This document shows positions 1 to 13,300 of a stretch of DNA of 64,000 bases, piece by piece. The position numbers and the translations under genes were made by a program. The notes under the pieces are model-generated. The model searched no databases. It was not told the DNA's origin and saw only the letters and a list, made by a program, of their open reading frames with translations. The DNA is from Haematobia irritans (Eukaryota > Arthropoda > Insecta > Diptera > Muscidae), in NCBI RefSeq assembly GCF_050003625.1, contig NC_134401.1:95334852-95398851 (forward strand), given 5' to 3'. Position 1 is the stretch's first letter, and each line of letters opens with the position of its first letter.

Positions 1-1500
1 AAGTTTTTCATATAAAAATTTCAATTTTTTTAGGATTTGGGTGGATTTTTCAATTTTTTGATGGTAGTCACGAATTATCGTCCTTTTCGCTCTAGGACGC
101 ATATTTAAGGAGATATGGCCAAAAGAAATTTTTCATATAAAAATTTCATTTTTTTTAGGTTTTGGGTGGATTTCTGAATTTTTTGAGGGTGGTCACGAAT
201 TATCGTCCTTTGCGCTCTAGGACGCATATTTAAGGAGATATGGCCAAAAGAAGTTTTTTATATAAAAATTTCAATTTTTTAGGATTTGGGTAGATTTTTC
301 AATTTTTTGATGGTGGTCACATATTATCGTCCTCTTCGCTATAGGACGCATATTTAAGGAGATATGGCCAAAAGAAGTTTTTCATATAAAAATTTCAATT
401 TTTTTAGGTTTTGGGTGGATTTTTGAATTTTTTGAGGGTGGTCACGAATTATCGTCCTTTTCGCTGTAGGACGCATATTTAAGGAGATATGGCCAAAAGA
501 AGTTTTTCATATAAAAATTTCAATTTTTTTAGGTTTTGGGTGGATTTTTGAATTTTTTGAGGGTGGTCACGAATTATCGTCCTTTGCTCTCTAGGACGCG
601 TACTTAAGGAGATATGGCCAAAAGAAGTTTTTCATATAAAAATTTAAATTTTTTTAGGTTATGGGTGGATTTTTCAATTTTTTGAGGGTGGTCACGAATT
701 ATCGTCCTTTTCGCTCTAGGACGCATATTTAAGGAGATATGGCCAAAAGAAGTTTTTCATATAAAAATTTCAATTTTTTTAGGTTTTGGGTGGATTTTTC
801 AATTTTTTGAGGGTGGTCACAAATTATCGTCCTTTTCGCTCTAGGACGCTTAGTTTAGGAGATATGGCCAAAATAAGTTTTTCATATAAAAATTTCAATT
901 TTTTTAGGATTTGGGGGGATTTTTCAATTTTTTGATGGTGGTCACGAATTATCGTCCTTTTCGCTCTAGGACGCATATTTAAGGAGATATGGCCAAAAGA
1001 AGTTTTTCATATAAAAATTTCATTTTTTGTAGGTTTTGGGTGGATTTTTCAATTTTTTGATGGTGGTCACGAATTATCGTCCTTTTCGCTCTAGGACGCA
1101 TATTTAAAGAGATATGGCCAAAAGAAGTTTTTCATATAAAAATTTCATTTTTTTTAGGTTTTGGGTGAATTTTTCAATTTTTTGATGGTGATGACGAATT
1201 ATCGTCCTTTTCGCTCTAGGACGCATATTTAAAGAGATATGGCCAAAAGAAGTTTTTCATATAAAAATGTCAATTTTTTTTAGGTTTTGGGTGGATTTTT
1301 GAATTTTTTGAGGGTGGTCACGAATTATCGTCCTTTTCGCTCTAGGACGCTTAGTTTAGGAGATATGGCTAAAATAAGTTTTTCATATAAAAATTTCAAT
1401 TTTTTTAGGTTTTGGGTGAATTTTTGAATTTTTTGAGGGTGGTCACGAATTATCGTCCTTTTCGCTCTAGGACGCTTAGTTTAGGAGATATGGCCAAAAG

Positions 1501-1545
1501 AAGTTTTCGCTCTAGGACGCATATTTAAGGAGATATGGCCAAAAT
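1501..1545 (+). repeat. 45-bp remnant monomer
   Basis: The unit jumps from AAGTTTT (positions 1-7) to CGCTCTAGG (from position 88), an 80-bp internal deletion. TTTT is present at both breakpoints, which suggests a short-homology deletion. Confidence 0.85.
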
Positions 1546-2474
1546 AAGTTTTTCATATAAAAATTTCAATTTTTTAGGCTTTGGGTGGATTTTTCAATTT
1601 TTTGAGGGTGGTCACGAATTATCGTCCTTTTCGCTCTAGGACGCATATTTAAGGAGATATGGCCAAAAGAAGTTTTTCATATAAAAATTTCCATTTTTTT
1701 AGGTTTTGGGTGGATTTTTGAATTTTTTGAGGGTGGTCACGAATTATCGTCCTTTTCGCTGTAGGACGCATATTTAAGGAGATATGGCCAAAAGAAGATT
1801 TTCATATAAAAATTTCAATTTTTATAGGTTTTGGGTGGATTTTTGAATTTTTTGAGGGTGGTCACGAATTATCGTCCTTTGCTCTCTAGGACGCATATTT
1901 AAGGAGATATGGCCAAAAGAAGTTTTTCATATAAAAATTTAAATTTTTTTAGGTTATGGGTGGATTTTTGAATTTTTTGAGGGTGGTCACGAATTATCGC
2001 CCTTTTCGCTCTAGGACGCATATTTAAGGAGATATGGCCAAAAGAAGTTTTTCATATAAAAATTTCAATTTTTTTAGGTTTTGGATGGATTTTTCAATTT
2101 TTTGAGGGTGGTCACGAATTATCGTCCTTTTCGCTCTAGGACGCTTAGTTTAGGAGATATGGCCAAAATAAGTTTTTCATATAAAAATTTCAATTTTTTT
2201 AGGATTTGGGGGGATTTTTCAATTTTTTGATGGTGGTCACGAATTATCGTCCTTTTCGCTCTAGGACGCATATTTAAGGAGATATGGCCAAAAGAAGTTT
2301 TTCATATAAAAATTTCAATTTTTTTAGGTTTTGGGTGGATTTTTCATTTTTTTGAGGGTGGTCACGAATTATCGTCCTTTTCGCTCTAGGACGCTTAGTT
2401 TAGGAGATATGGCCAAAAGAAGTTTTTCATATAAAAATTTAATTTTTTTAGGATTTGGGTGGATTTTTCAATTT

Positions 2475-3346
2475 TTTGTTGGTGGTCACGAATTATCGTC
2501 CTTTTCGCTCTAGAACGCATATTTAAAGAGATATGGCCAAAAGAAGTTTTTCATATAAAAATTTCAATTTTTTTAGGTTTTGGGTGGATTTTTGAATTTT
2601 TTGAGGGTGGTCACGAATTATCGTCCTTTTCGCTCTAGGACGCTTAGTTTAGGAGATATGGCCAAAATAAGTTTTTCATATAAAAATTTCAATTTTTTTA
2701 GGATTTGGGTGGATTTTTCAATTTTTGATTGTAGTCACGAATTATCGTCCTTTTCGCTCTAGGACGCATATTTAAGGAGATATGGCCAAAAGAAATTTTT
2801 CATATAAAAATTTCATTTTTTTTAGGTTTTGGGTGGATTTTTGAATTTTTTGAGGGTGGTCACGAATTATCGTCCTTTTCGCTCTAGGACGCATATTTAA
2901 GGAGATATGGCCAGATATGGTCACGAATTATCGTCCTTTTCGCTCTAGGACGCATATTTAAGGAGATATGGCCAAAAGAAGTTTTTCATATAAAAATTTC
3001 AATTTTTTTAGGTTTTGGGTGGATTTTTCATTTTTTTGAGGGTGGTCACGAATTATCGTCCTTTTCGCTCTAGGACGCTTAGTTTAGGAGATATGGCCAA
3101 AAGAAGTTTTTCATATAAAAATTTCAATTTTTTTAGGATTTGGGTGGATTTTTCAATTTTTTGATTGTAGTCACGAATTATCGTCCTTTTCGCTCTAGGA
3201 CGCATATTTAAGGAGATATGGCCAAAAGAAATTTTTCATATAAAAATTTCATTTTTTTTAGGTTTTGGGTGGATTTTTGAATTTTTTGAGGGTGGTCACG
3301 AATTATCGTCCTTTTCGCTCTAGGACGCATATTTAAGGAGATATGG
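2475..3346 (+). repeat. Two tandem copies of a 436-bp unit with a 61-bp stub
   Basis: The unusual junction CCAGATATGGTCACG occurs at 2,911 and again at 3,347. The rare GATTGTAGTCACG form precedes it at 2,727 and 3,163. Both pairs are 436 bp apart, equal to three full monomers plus a 61-bp stub. This shows tandem duplication after the deletion arose. The left edge is approximate. Confidence 0.75.
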
Positions 3347-4778
3347 CCAGATATGGTCACGAATTATCGTCCTTTTCGCTCTAGGACGCATATTTAAGGA
3401 GATATGGCCAAAATAAGTTTTTCATATAAAAATTTCAATTTTTTTAGGTTTTGGGCGGATTTTTCAATTTTTTGAGGGTGGTCACGAATTATCGTCCTTT
3501 TCGCTCTAGGACGCTTAGTTTAGGAGATATGGCCAAAATAAGTTGTTCATATAAAAATTTCAATTTTTTTAGGATTTGGGTGGATTTTTCAATTTTTTGA
3601 TTGTAGTCACGAATTATCGTCCTTTTCGCTCTAGGACGCTTAGTTTAGGAGATATGGCCAAAAGAAATTTTTCATATAAAAATTTCATTTTTTTTAGGTT
3701 TTGGGTGGATTTTTGAATTTTTTGAGGGTGGTCACGAATTATCGTCCTTTGCTCTCTAGGACGCATATTTAAGGAGATATGGCCAAAAGAAGTTTTTCAT
3801 ATAAAAATTTCAATTTTTTTAGGTTATGGGTGGATTTTTCAATTTTTTGAGGGTGGTCACGAATTATCGTCCTTTTCGCTCTAGGACGCATATTTAAGGA
3901 GATATGGCCAAAAGAAGTTTTTCATATAAAAATTTCAATTTTTTTAGGTTTTGGATGGATTTTTCAATTTTTTGAGGGTGGTCACGAATTATCGTCCTTT
4001 TCGCTCTAGGACGCTTAGTTTAGGAGATATGGCCAAAATAAGTTTTTCATATAAAAATTTCAATTTTTTTAGGATTTGGGGGGATTTTTCAATTTTTTGA
4101 TGGTGGTCACGAATTATCGTCCTTTTCGCTCTAGGACGCATATTTAAGGAGATATGGCCAAAAGAAGTTTTTCATATAAAAATTTCAATTTTTTTAGGTT
4201 TTGGGTGGATTTTTGAATTTTTTGAGGGTGGTCACGAATTATCGTCCTTTTCGCTTTAGGACGCATATTTAAGGAGATATGGCCAAAAGAAGTTTTTCAT
4301 ATAAATATTTCAATTTTTTTAGATTTTGGGTGGATTTTTCATTTTTTTGAGGGTGGTCACGAATTATCGTCCTTTTCGCTCTAGGACGCATATTTAAAGA
4401 GATATGGCCAAAAGAAGTTTTTCATATAAAAATTTCAATTTTTTTAGGATTTGGATGGATTTTTCAATTTGTTGATGGTGGTCACGAATTATCGTCCTTT
4501 TCGCTCTAGGACGCATATTTAAGGAGATATGGCCAAAAGAAGTTTTTCATATAAAAATTTCAATTTTTTTAGGATTTGGGTGGATTTTTCAATTTTTTGA
4601 TGGTGGTCACGAATTATCGTCCTTTTTGCTCTAGGACGCATATTTAAGGAGATATGGCCAAAAGAAGTTTTTCATATAAAAATTTAAATTTTTTTAGGTT
4701 TTGGGTGGATTTTTCAATTTTTTGATGGTGGTCACGAATTATCGTCCTTTTCGCTCTAGGACGCATATTTAAGGAGAT

Positions 4779-4800
4779 ATGGCCAGATATGGTCACGAAT
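4779..4800 (+). repeat. Third copy of the 61-bp stub junction
   Basis: The same CCAGATATGGTCACG junction recurs at about 4,783, some 1.4 kb from the second copy. After GGCCA the sequence repeats GATATGG and then enters TCACGAATT, a net loss of about 64 bp. The three copies probably descend from one event. Confidence 0.8.
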
Positions 4801-6479
4801 TATCGTCCTTTTCGCTCTAGGACGGATATTTAAGGAGATATGGCCAAAATAAGTTTTTCATATAAAAATTTAAATTTTTTTAGGATTTGGGTGGATTTTT
4901 CAATTTTTTGATGGTGGTCACGAATTATCGTCCTTTTCGCTCTAGGACGCATATTTAAGGAGATATGGCCAAAAGAAGTTTTTCATACAAAAATTTCAAT
5001 TTTTTTAGGTTTTGGGTGGATTTTTCATTTTTTTGAGGGTGGTCACGAATTATCGTCCTTTGCGCTCTAGGACGCATATTTAAGGAGATATGGCCAAAAG
5101 AAGTTTTTCATATAAAAATTTAAATTTTTTTAGGTTATGGGTGGATTTTTGAATTTTTTGAGGGTGGTCACGAATTATCGTCCTTTTCGCTCTAGGACGC
5201 ATATTTAAGGAAATATGGCCAAAAGAAGTTTTTCATATAAAAATTTCAATTTTTTTAGGTTTTGGGTGGATTTTTCAATTTTTTGAGGGTGGTCACGAAT
5301 TATCGTCTTTTTCGCTCTAGGACGCTTAGTTTAGGAGATATGGCCAAAATAAGTTTTTCATATAAAAATTTCAATTTTTTTAGGATTTGGGTGGATTTTT
5401 GAATTTTTTGAGGGTGGTCACGAATTATCGTCCTTTGCGCTATAGGACGCATATTTAAGGAGATATGGCCGAAAGAAGTTTTTCATATAAAAATTTAAAT
5501 TTTTTTAGGTTATGGGTGGATTTTTGAATTTTTTGAGGGTGGTCGCGAATTATCGTCCTTTGCGCTATAGGACGCATATTTAAGGAGATATGGCCAAAAG
5601 AAGTTTTTCATATAAAAATTTAAATTTTTTTAGGTTTTGGGTGGATTTTTCAATTTTTTGAGGGTGGTCACGAATTATCGTCCTTTTCGCTCTAGGACGC
5701 ATATTTAAGGAGATATGGCCAAAAGAAGTTTTTCATATAAAAATTTCAATGTTTTTGGGATTTGGGTGGATTTTTTAATTTTTTGATTGTGGTCACGAAT
5801 TATCGTCCTTTTCGCTCTAGGACGCATATTTAAGGAGATATGGCCAAAAGAAGTTTTTCATATAAAAATTTCAATTTTTTTAGGTTTTGGGTGGATTTTT
5901 CAATTTTTTGAGGGTGGTCACGAATTATCGTCTTTTTCGCTCTAGGACGCTTAGTTTAGGAGATGTGGCCAAAATAAGTTTTTCATATAAAATTTTCAAT
6001 TTTTTTAGGATTTGGGTGGATTTTTCAATTTTTTGATGGTGGTCACGAATTATCGTCCTTTTCGCTCTAGGACGCATATTTAAAGAGATATGGCCAAAAG
6101 AAGTTTTTCATATAAAAATTTCAATTTTTTTAGGTTTTGGGTGGATTTTTGAATTTTTTGAGGGTGGTCACGAATTATCGTCCTTTTCGCTCTAGGACGC
6201 TTAGTTTAGGAGATATGGCCAAAAGAAGTTTTTCATATAAAAATTTAAATTTTTTTAGGTTATGGGTGGATTTTTCAATTTTTTGAGGGTGGTCACGAAT
6301 TATCGTCCTTTTCGCTCTAGGACGCATATTTAAGGAGATATGGCCAAAAGAAGTTTTTCATATAAAAATTTCAATTTTTTTAGGTTTTGGGTGGATTTTT
6401 CAATTTTTTGAGGGTGGTCACGAATTATCGTCCTTTTCGCTCTAGGATGCATATTTAAGGAGATATGGCCAAAAGAAGT

Positions 6480-9400
6480 TTTTCATTTAAAAATTTCATT
6501 TTTTTTAGGATTTGGGTGGATTTTTTAATTTTTTGAGGGTGGTCACGAATTATCGTCCTTTGCGCTATAGGACGCATATTTAAGGAGATATGGCCAAAAG
6601 AAGTTTTTCATATAAAAATTTAAATTTTTTTAGGTTATGGGTGGATTTTGGAATTTTTTGAGGGTGGTCACGAATTATCGTCCTTTTCGCTGTGGGACGC
6701 ATATTTAAGGAGATATGGCCAAAAGAAGTTTTTCATATAAAAATTTCAATTTGTTTAGATTTTGGGTGGATTTTTCAATTTTTTGAGGGTGGTCACGAAT
6801 TATCGTCTTTTTCGCTCTAGGACGCTTAGTTTAGGAGATATGGCCAAAAGAAGTTTTTCATATAAAAATTTCAATTTTTTTAGGATTTGGGTGGATTTTT
6901 CAATTTTTTGATGGTGGTCACGAATTATCGTCCTTTTCGCTCTAGGACGCATATTGAAAGAGATATGGCCAAAAGAAGTTTTTCATATAAAAATTTAAAT
7001 TTTTTTAAGTTTTGGGTGGATTTTTGAATTTTTTGAGGGTGGTCACGAATTATCGTCCTTTTCGCTCTATGACGCATATTTAAGGAGATATGGCCAAAAG
7101 AAGTTTTTCATATAAAAATTTCATTTTTTTTAGGTTTTGGGTGGATTTTTGAATTTTTTGAGGGTGGTCACGAATTATCGTCCTTTTCGCTGTAGGACGC
7201 ATATTTAAGGAGATATGGCCAAATGAAGTTTTTCATATAAAAATTTCAATTTTTTTAGGTTTTGGGTGGATTTTTGAATTTTTTGAGGGTGGTCACGAAT
7301 TATCGTCCTTTTCGCTGTAGGACGCATATTTAAGGAGATATGGCCAAAAGAAGTTTTTCATATAAAAATTTCAATTTTTTTAGGTTTTGGGTGGATTTTT
7401 CAATTTTTTGAGGGTGGTCACGAATTATAGTCCTTTGCGCTATAGGACGCATATTTAAGGAGATATGGCCAAAAGAAGTTTTTCATATAAAAATTTCAAT
7501 TTTTTTAGGTTTTGGGTGGATTTTTGAATTTTTTGAGGGTGGTCACGAATTATCGTCCTTTTCGCTCTAGGACGCATATTTAAGGAGATATGGCCAAAAG
7601 AAGTTTTTCATACAAAAATTTCAATTTTTTGGGATTTGGGTGGATTTTTCAATTTTTTGATTGTGGTCACAAATTATCGTCCTTTTCGCTCTAGGACGCA
7701 TATTTAAGGAGATATGGCCAAAAGAAGTTTTTCATATAAAAATTTCAATTTTTTTAGGTTTTGGGTGGATTTTTGAATTTTTTGAGGGTGGTCACGAATT
7801 ATCATCCTTTTCGCTGTAGGACGCATATTTAAGGAGATATGGCCAAAAGAAGTTTTTCATATAAAAATTTCAATTTTTTTAGGTTTTGGGTGGATTTTTC
7901 AATTTTTTGAGGGTGGTCACGAATTATCGCCCTTTTCGCTCTAGGACGCTTAGTTTAGGAGATATGGCCAAAATAAGTTTTTCATATAAAAATTTCAATT
8001 TTTTTAGGATTTGGGTGGATTTTTCAATTTTTTGAGGGTGGTCACGAATTATCGTCCTTTTAGCTCTAGGACGCATATTTAAGGAGATATGGCCAAAAGA
8101 AGTTTTTCATATAAAAATTTCAATTTTTTGGGATTTGGGTGGATTTTTCAATTTTTTGATTGTGGTCACAAATTATCGTCCTTTTCGCTCTAGGACGCTT
8201 AGTTTAGGAGATATGGCCAAAATAAGTTTTTCATATAAAAATTTCAATTTTTTTTAGGTTTTGGGTGGATTTTTGAATTTTTTGAGGGTGGTCACGAATT
8301 ATCGTCCTTTTCGCTCTAGGACGCATATTTAAGGAGATATGGCCATAAGAAGTTTTTCATATAAAAATTTCAATTTTTTTAGGATTTGGGTGGATTTTTC
8401 AATTTTTTGAGGGTGGTCACGAATTATCGTCCTTTTCGCTCTAGGACGCTTAGTTTAGGAGATATGGCGAAAATAAGTTTTTCATATAAAAATTTCAATT
8501 TTTTTAGGATTTCGGTGGATTTTTCAATTTTTTGATGGTGGTCACGAATTATCGTCCTTTTCGCTCTAGGACGCTTAGTTTAGGAGATATGGCCAAACCA
8601 AGTTTTTCATATAAAAATTTCAATTTTTTTAGGATTTCGGTGGATTTTTCAATTTTTTGATGGTGGTCACGAGTTATCGTCCTTTTCGCTCTAGGACGCA
8701 TATTTAAAGAGATATGGCCATAAGAAGTTTTTCATATAAAAATTTCAATTTTTTTAGGATTTGGGTGGATTTTTCAATTTTTTGAGGGTGGTCACGAATT
8801 ATCGTCCTTTTCGCTCTAGGACGCTTAGTTTAGGAGATATGGCCAAAATAAGTTTTTCATATAAAAATTTCAATTTTTTTTAGGTTTTGGGTGGATTTTT
8901 GAATTTTTTGAGGGTGGTCACGAATTATCGTCCTTTTCGCTCTAGGACGCATATTTAAGGAGATATGGTCAAAATAAGTTTTTCATATAAAAATTTCAAT
9001 TTTTTTGGGATTTGGGTGGATTTTTCAATTTTTTGATTGTGGTCACAAATTATCGTCCTTTTCGCTCTAGGACGCATATTTAAGGAGATATGGCCAAACG
9101 AAGTTTTTCATATAAAAATTTCAATTTTTTTAGGTTTTGGGTGGATTTTTGAATTTTTTGAGGGTGGTCACGAATTATCGTCCTTTTCGCTCTAGGACGC
9201 ATATTTAAGGAGATATGGCCAAAAGAAGTTTTTCATATAAAAATTTCAATGTTTTTAGGTTTTGGGTGGATTTTTCATTTTTTTGAGGGTGGTCACGAAT
9301 TATCGTCCTTTTCGCTGTAGGACGCATATTTAAGGAGATATGGCCAAAAGAAGTTTTTCATATAAAAATTTCAATTTTTTTAGGTTTGGGGTTAATTTTT

Positions 9401-9550
9401 CATTTTTTTGAGGGTGGTCACGAATTATCGTCCTTTTCGCTCTAGGACGCGTAGTTTAGGAGATATGGCCAAAATAAGTTTTTCATATAAAAATTTCAAT
9501 TTTTTTAGGATTTGGATGGATTTTTGAATTTTTTGATGGTGGTCACGAAT
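6480..9550 (+). repeat. Segmental duplication, left copy
   Basis: Rare variants here reappear in the same order at 10,980-13,300. They are TTCATTTAAAAATTTC (6,481 and 10,981), CTCTATGACGC (7,061 and 11,437), TATCATCC (7,803 and 12,181), ATGGTCAAAATAAG (8,967 and 12,720) and the GCGTAGTTTAGG form (9,451 and 13,193). The offset steps from 4,500 to about 4,377, then 3,753, then 3,742. Blocks of whole monomers and one 11-bp piece therefore differ between the copies. Confidence 0.75.
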
Positions 9551-10979
9551 TATCGTCCTTTTCGCTCTAGGACGCATATTTAAGGAGATATGGCCAAAAG
9601 AAGTTTTTCATATAAAAATTTCATTTTTTTTTAAGTTTTGGGTGGATTTTTCAATTTTTTGATGGTGGTCACGAATTATCGTCCTTTTCGCTCTAGGACG
9701 CATATTTAAAGAGATATGGCCAAAAAAAGTTTTTCATATAAAAATTTCAATTTTTTTTAGGTTTTGGGTGGATTTTTGAATTTTTTGAGGGTGGTCACGA
9801 ATTATCGTCCTTTTCGCTCTAGGACGCATATTTAAAGAGATATGGCCAAAAAAAGTTTTTCATATAAAAATTTCAATTTTTTTTAGGTTTTGGGTGGATT
9901 TTTGAATTTTTTGAGGGTGGTCACGAATTATCGTCCTTTTCGCTCTAGGACGCATATTTAAGGAGATATGGCCAAAATAAGTTTTTCATATAAAAATTTC
10001 AATTTTTTTAGGTTTTGGGTGGATTTTTCAATTTTTTGAGGGTGGTCACGAATTATCGTCCTTTTCGCTCTAGGACGCTTAGTTTAGGAGATATGGCCAA
10101 AATAAGTTTTTCATATAAAAATTTCAATTTTTGTAGGATTTGGGTGGATTTTTCAATTTTTTGATGGTGGTCACGAATTATCGTCCTTTTCGCTCTAGGA
10201 CGCATATTTAAGGAGATATGGCCAAAAGAAGTTTTTCATATAAAAATTTAATTTTTTTTAGGTTATGGGTGGATTTTTGAATTTTTTGAGGGTGGTCACG
10301 AATTATCGCCTTTTTCGCTCTAGGACGCTTAGTTTAGGAGATATGGCCAAAATAAGTTTTTCATATAAAAATTTCAATTTTTTTAGGATTTGGGTGGATT
10401 TTTCAATTTTTTGATGGTGGTCACGAATTATCGTCCTTTTCGCTCTAGGACGCATATTTAAAGAGATATGGCCAAAAGAAGTTTTTCATATAAAAACTTA
10501 AATTTTTTAGGTTATGGGTGGATTTTTCAATTTTTTGAGGGTGGTCACGAATTATCGTCCTTTTCGCTCTAGGACGCATATTTAAGGAGATATGGCCAAA
10601 AGAAGTTTTTCATATAAAAATTTCAATTTTTTTAGGTTTTGGGTGGATTTTTCACTTTTTTGAGGGTGGTCACGAATTATCGTCTTTTTCGCTCTAGGAC
10701 GCTTAGTTTAGGAGATATGGCCAAAATAAGTTTTTCATATAAAAATTTCATTTTTTTAGGATTTGGGTGGATTTTTAAATTTTTTGATGGTGGTCACGAA
10801 TTATCGTCCTTTCGCTCTAGGACGCATATTTAAAGAGATATGGCCAAAAGAAGTTTTTCATATAAAAATTTCAATTTTTTTAGGTTTTAGGTGGATTTTT
10901 GAATTTTTTGAGGGTGGTCACGAATTATCGTCCTTTTCGCTCTAGGACGCATATTTAAGGAGATATGGCCAAAAGAAGT

Positions 10980-13300
10980 TTTTCATTTAAAAATTTCATT
11001 TTTTTTTAGGATTTGGGTGGATTTTTGAATTTTTTGAGGGTGGTCACGAATTATCGTCCTTTGCGCTATAGGACGCATATTTAAGGAGATATGGCCAAAA
11101 GAAGTTTTTCATATAAAAATTTAAATTTTTTTAGGTTATGGGTGGATTTTTGAATTTTTTGAGGGTGGTCGCGAATTATCGTCCTTTGCGCTATAGGACG
11201 CATATTTAAGGAGATATGGCCAAAAGAAGTTTTTCATATAAAAATTTAAATTTTTTTAGGTTATGGGTGGATTTTTGAATTTTTTGAGGGTGGTCACGAA
11301 TTATCGTCCTTTTCGCTGTAGGACGCATATTTAAGGAGATATGGCCAAAATAAGTTTTTCATATAAAAATTTCAATTTTTTTAAGTTTTGGGTGGATTTT
11401 TGAAGTTTTTGAGGGTGGTCACGAATTATCGTCCTTTTCGCTCTATGACGCATATTCAAGGAGATATGGCCAAAAGAAGTTTTTCATATAAAAATTTCAT
11501 TTTTTTTTAGGTTTTGGGTGGATTTTTGAATTTTTTGAGGGTGGTCACGAATTATCGTCCTTTTCGCTGTAGGACGCATATTTAAGGAGATATGGCCAAA
11601 AGAAGTTTTTCATATAAAAATTTCAATTTTTTTAGGTTTTGGGTGGATTTTTGAATTTTTTGAGGGTGGTCACGAATTATCGTCCTTTTCGCTGTAGGAC
11701 GCATATTTAAGGAGATATGGCCAAAAGAAGTTTTTCATATAAAAATTTCAATTTTTTTAGGTTTTGGGTGGATTTTTCAATTTTTTGAGAGTGGTCACGA
11801 ATTATCGTCCTTTTAGCTCTAGGACGCATATTTAAGGAGATATGGCCAAAATAAGTTTTTCATATAAAAATTTCAATTTTTTTAGGATTTGGGTGGATTT
11901 TTCAATTTTTTGAGGGTGGTCACGAATTATCGTCCTTTTAGCTCTAGGACGCATATTTAAGGAGATATGGCCAAAAGAAGTTTTTCATATAAAAATTTCA
12001 ATTTTTTTGGGATTTGGGTGGATTTTTCAATTTTTTGATTGTGGTCACAAATTATCGTCCTTTTCGCTCTAGGACGCATATTTAAGGAGATATGGCCAAA
12101 AGAAGTTTTTCATATAAAAATTTCAATTTTTTTAGGTTTTGGGTGGATTTTTGAATTTTTTGAGGGTGGTCACGAATTATCATCCTTTTCGCTGTAGGAC
12201 GCATATTTAAGGAGATATGGCCAAAAGAAGTTTTTCATATAAAAATTTCAATTTTTTTAGGTTTTGGGTGGATTTTTCAATTTTTTGAGGGTGGTCACGA
12301 ATTATCGTCCTTTTCGCTCTAGGACGCTTAGTTTAGGAGATATGGCCAAAATAAGTTTTTCATATAAAAATTTCAATTTTTTTAGGATTTCGGTGGATTT
12401 TTCAATTTTTTGATGGTGGTCACGAATTATCGTCCTTTTCGCTCTAGGACGCATATTTAAAGAGATATGGCCAAAATAAGTTTTTCATATAAAAATTTCA
12501 ATTTTTTTAGGTTTTGGGTGGATTTTTCAATTTTTTGAGGGTGGTCACGAATTATCGTCCTTTTCGCTCTAGGACGCTTAGTTTAGGAGATATGGCCAAA
12601 ATAAGTTTTTCATATAAAAATTTCAATTTTTTTTAGGTTTTGTGTGGATTTTTGAATTTTTTGAGGGTGGTCACGAATTACCGTCCGTTTCGCTCTAGGA
12701 CGCATATTTAAGGAGATTTGGTCAAAATAAGTTTTTCATATAAAAATTTCAATTTTTTTGGGATTTGGGTGGATTTTTCAATTTTTTGATTGTGGTCACA
12801 AATTATCGTCCTTTTCGCTCTAGGACGCATATTTAAGGAGATATGGCCAAACGAAGTTTTTCATATAAAAATTTCAATTTTTTTAGGTTTTTGAATTTTT
12901 TGAGGGTGGTCACGAATTATCGTCCTTTTCGCTGTAGGACGCATATTTAAGGAGATATGGCCAAAAGAAGTTTTTCATATAAAAATTTCAATTTTTTTAG
13001 GTTTTGGGTGGATTTTTCATTTTTTTGAGGGTGGTCACGAATTATCGTCCTTTTCGCTCTAGGACGCATATTTAAGGAGATATGGCCAAAAGAAGTTTTT
13101 CATATAAAAATTTCATTTTTTTTAGGTTTGGGGTGGATTTTTCATTTTTTTGAGGGTGGTCACGAATTATCGTCCTTTTCGCTCTAGGACGCGTAGTTTA
13201 GGAGATATGGCCAAAATAAGTTTTTCATATAAAAATTTCAATTTTTTTAGGATTTGGATGGATTTTTCAATTTTTTGATGGTGGTCACGAATTATCGTCC
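10980..13300 (+). repeat. Segmental duplication, right copy
   Basis: This is the counterpart of 6,480-9,550, matched through the shared rare variants given there. It lacks about five monomers (624 bp) found in the left copy between the 7.8-kb and 8.97-kb markers, and it has the small deletion near 12,889. Point differences separate the copies, so the event is older than the one in the 37-49 kb region. Confidence 0.75.
12880..12900 (+). repeat. 11-bp deletion between T tracts
   Basis: AGGTTTTTGAATTTTTT replaces the usual AGG-T4-GGGTGGA-T5-GAA. The GGGTGGA block and part of the flanking Ts are missing. Slippage or a microhomology deletion between the two T tracts explains it. It also explains the change of offset from 3,753 to 3,742 in the surrounding duplication. 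Confidence 0.8.

Larger units (their letters stand above)
1..6480 (+). repeat. Array segment with mixed monomers and short deleted units
   Basis: Type A and B monomers are interspersed with no long higher-order period that I can follow. Variants common here include AGGTTATGGG with TTTAAATTT, and the CCTTTGCTCTCTAGG form at 581, 1,876 and 3,746. Four strongly shortened units occur (1,501; 2,911; 3,347; 4,783) and are listed separately. There is no gene or unique sequence. Confidence 0.85.

Noticed and set aside
2331..2762. Open frames of about 60 codons encoding GGF(L/F)NFLRVVTNYRPFRSRTLSLGDMAK-like peptides, also at 10,639, 10,763, 18,529, 33,992, 46,957 and 52,515
   Set aside because: They are one reading frame of the satellite monomer. 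The start I checked (2,331) is TTG, not ATG. The unit length is 125, not a multiple of 3, so the frame shifts in each monomer and soon meets a stop. They recur only because the DNA repeats.
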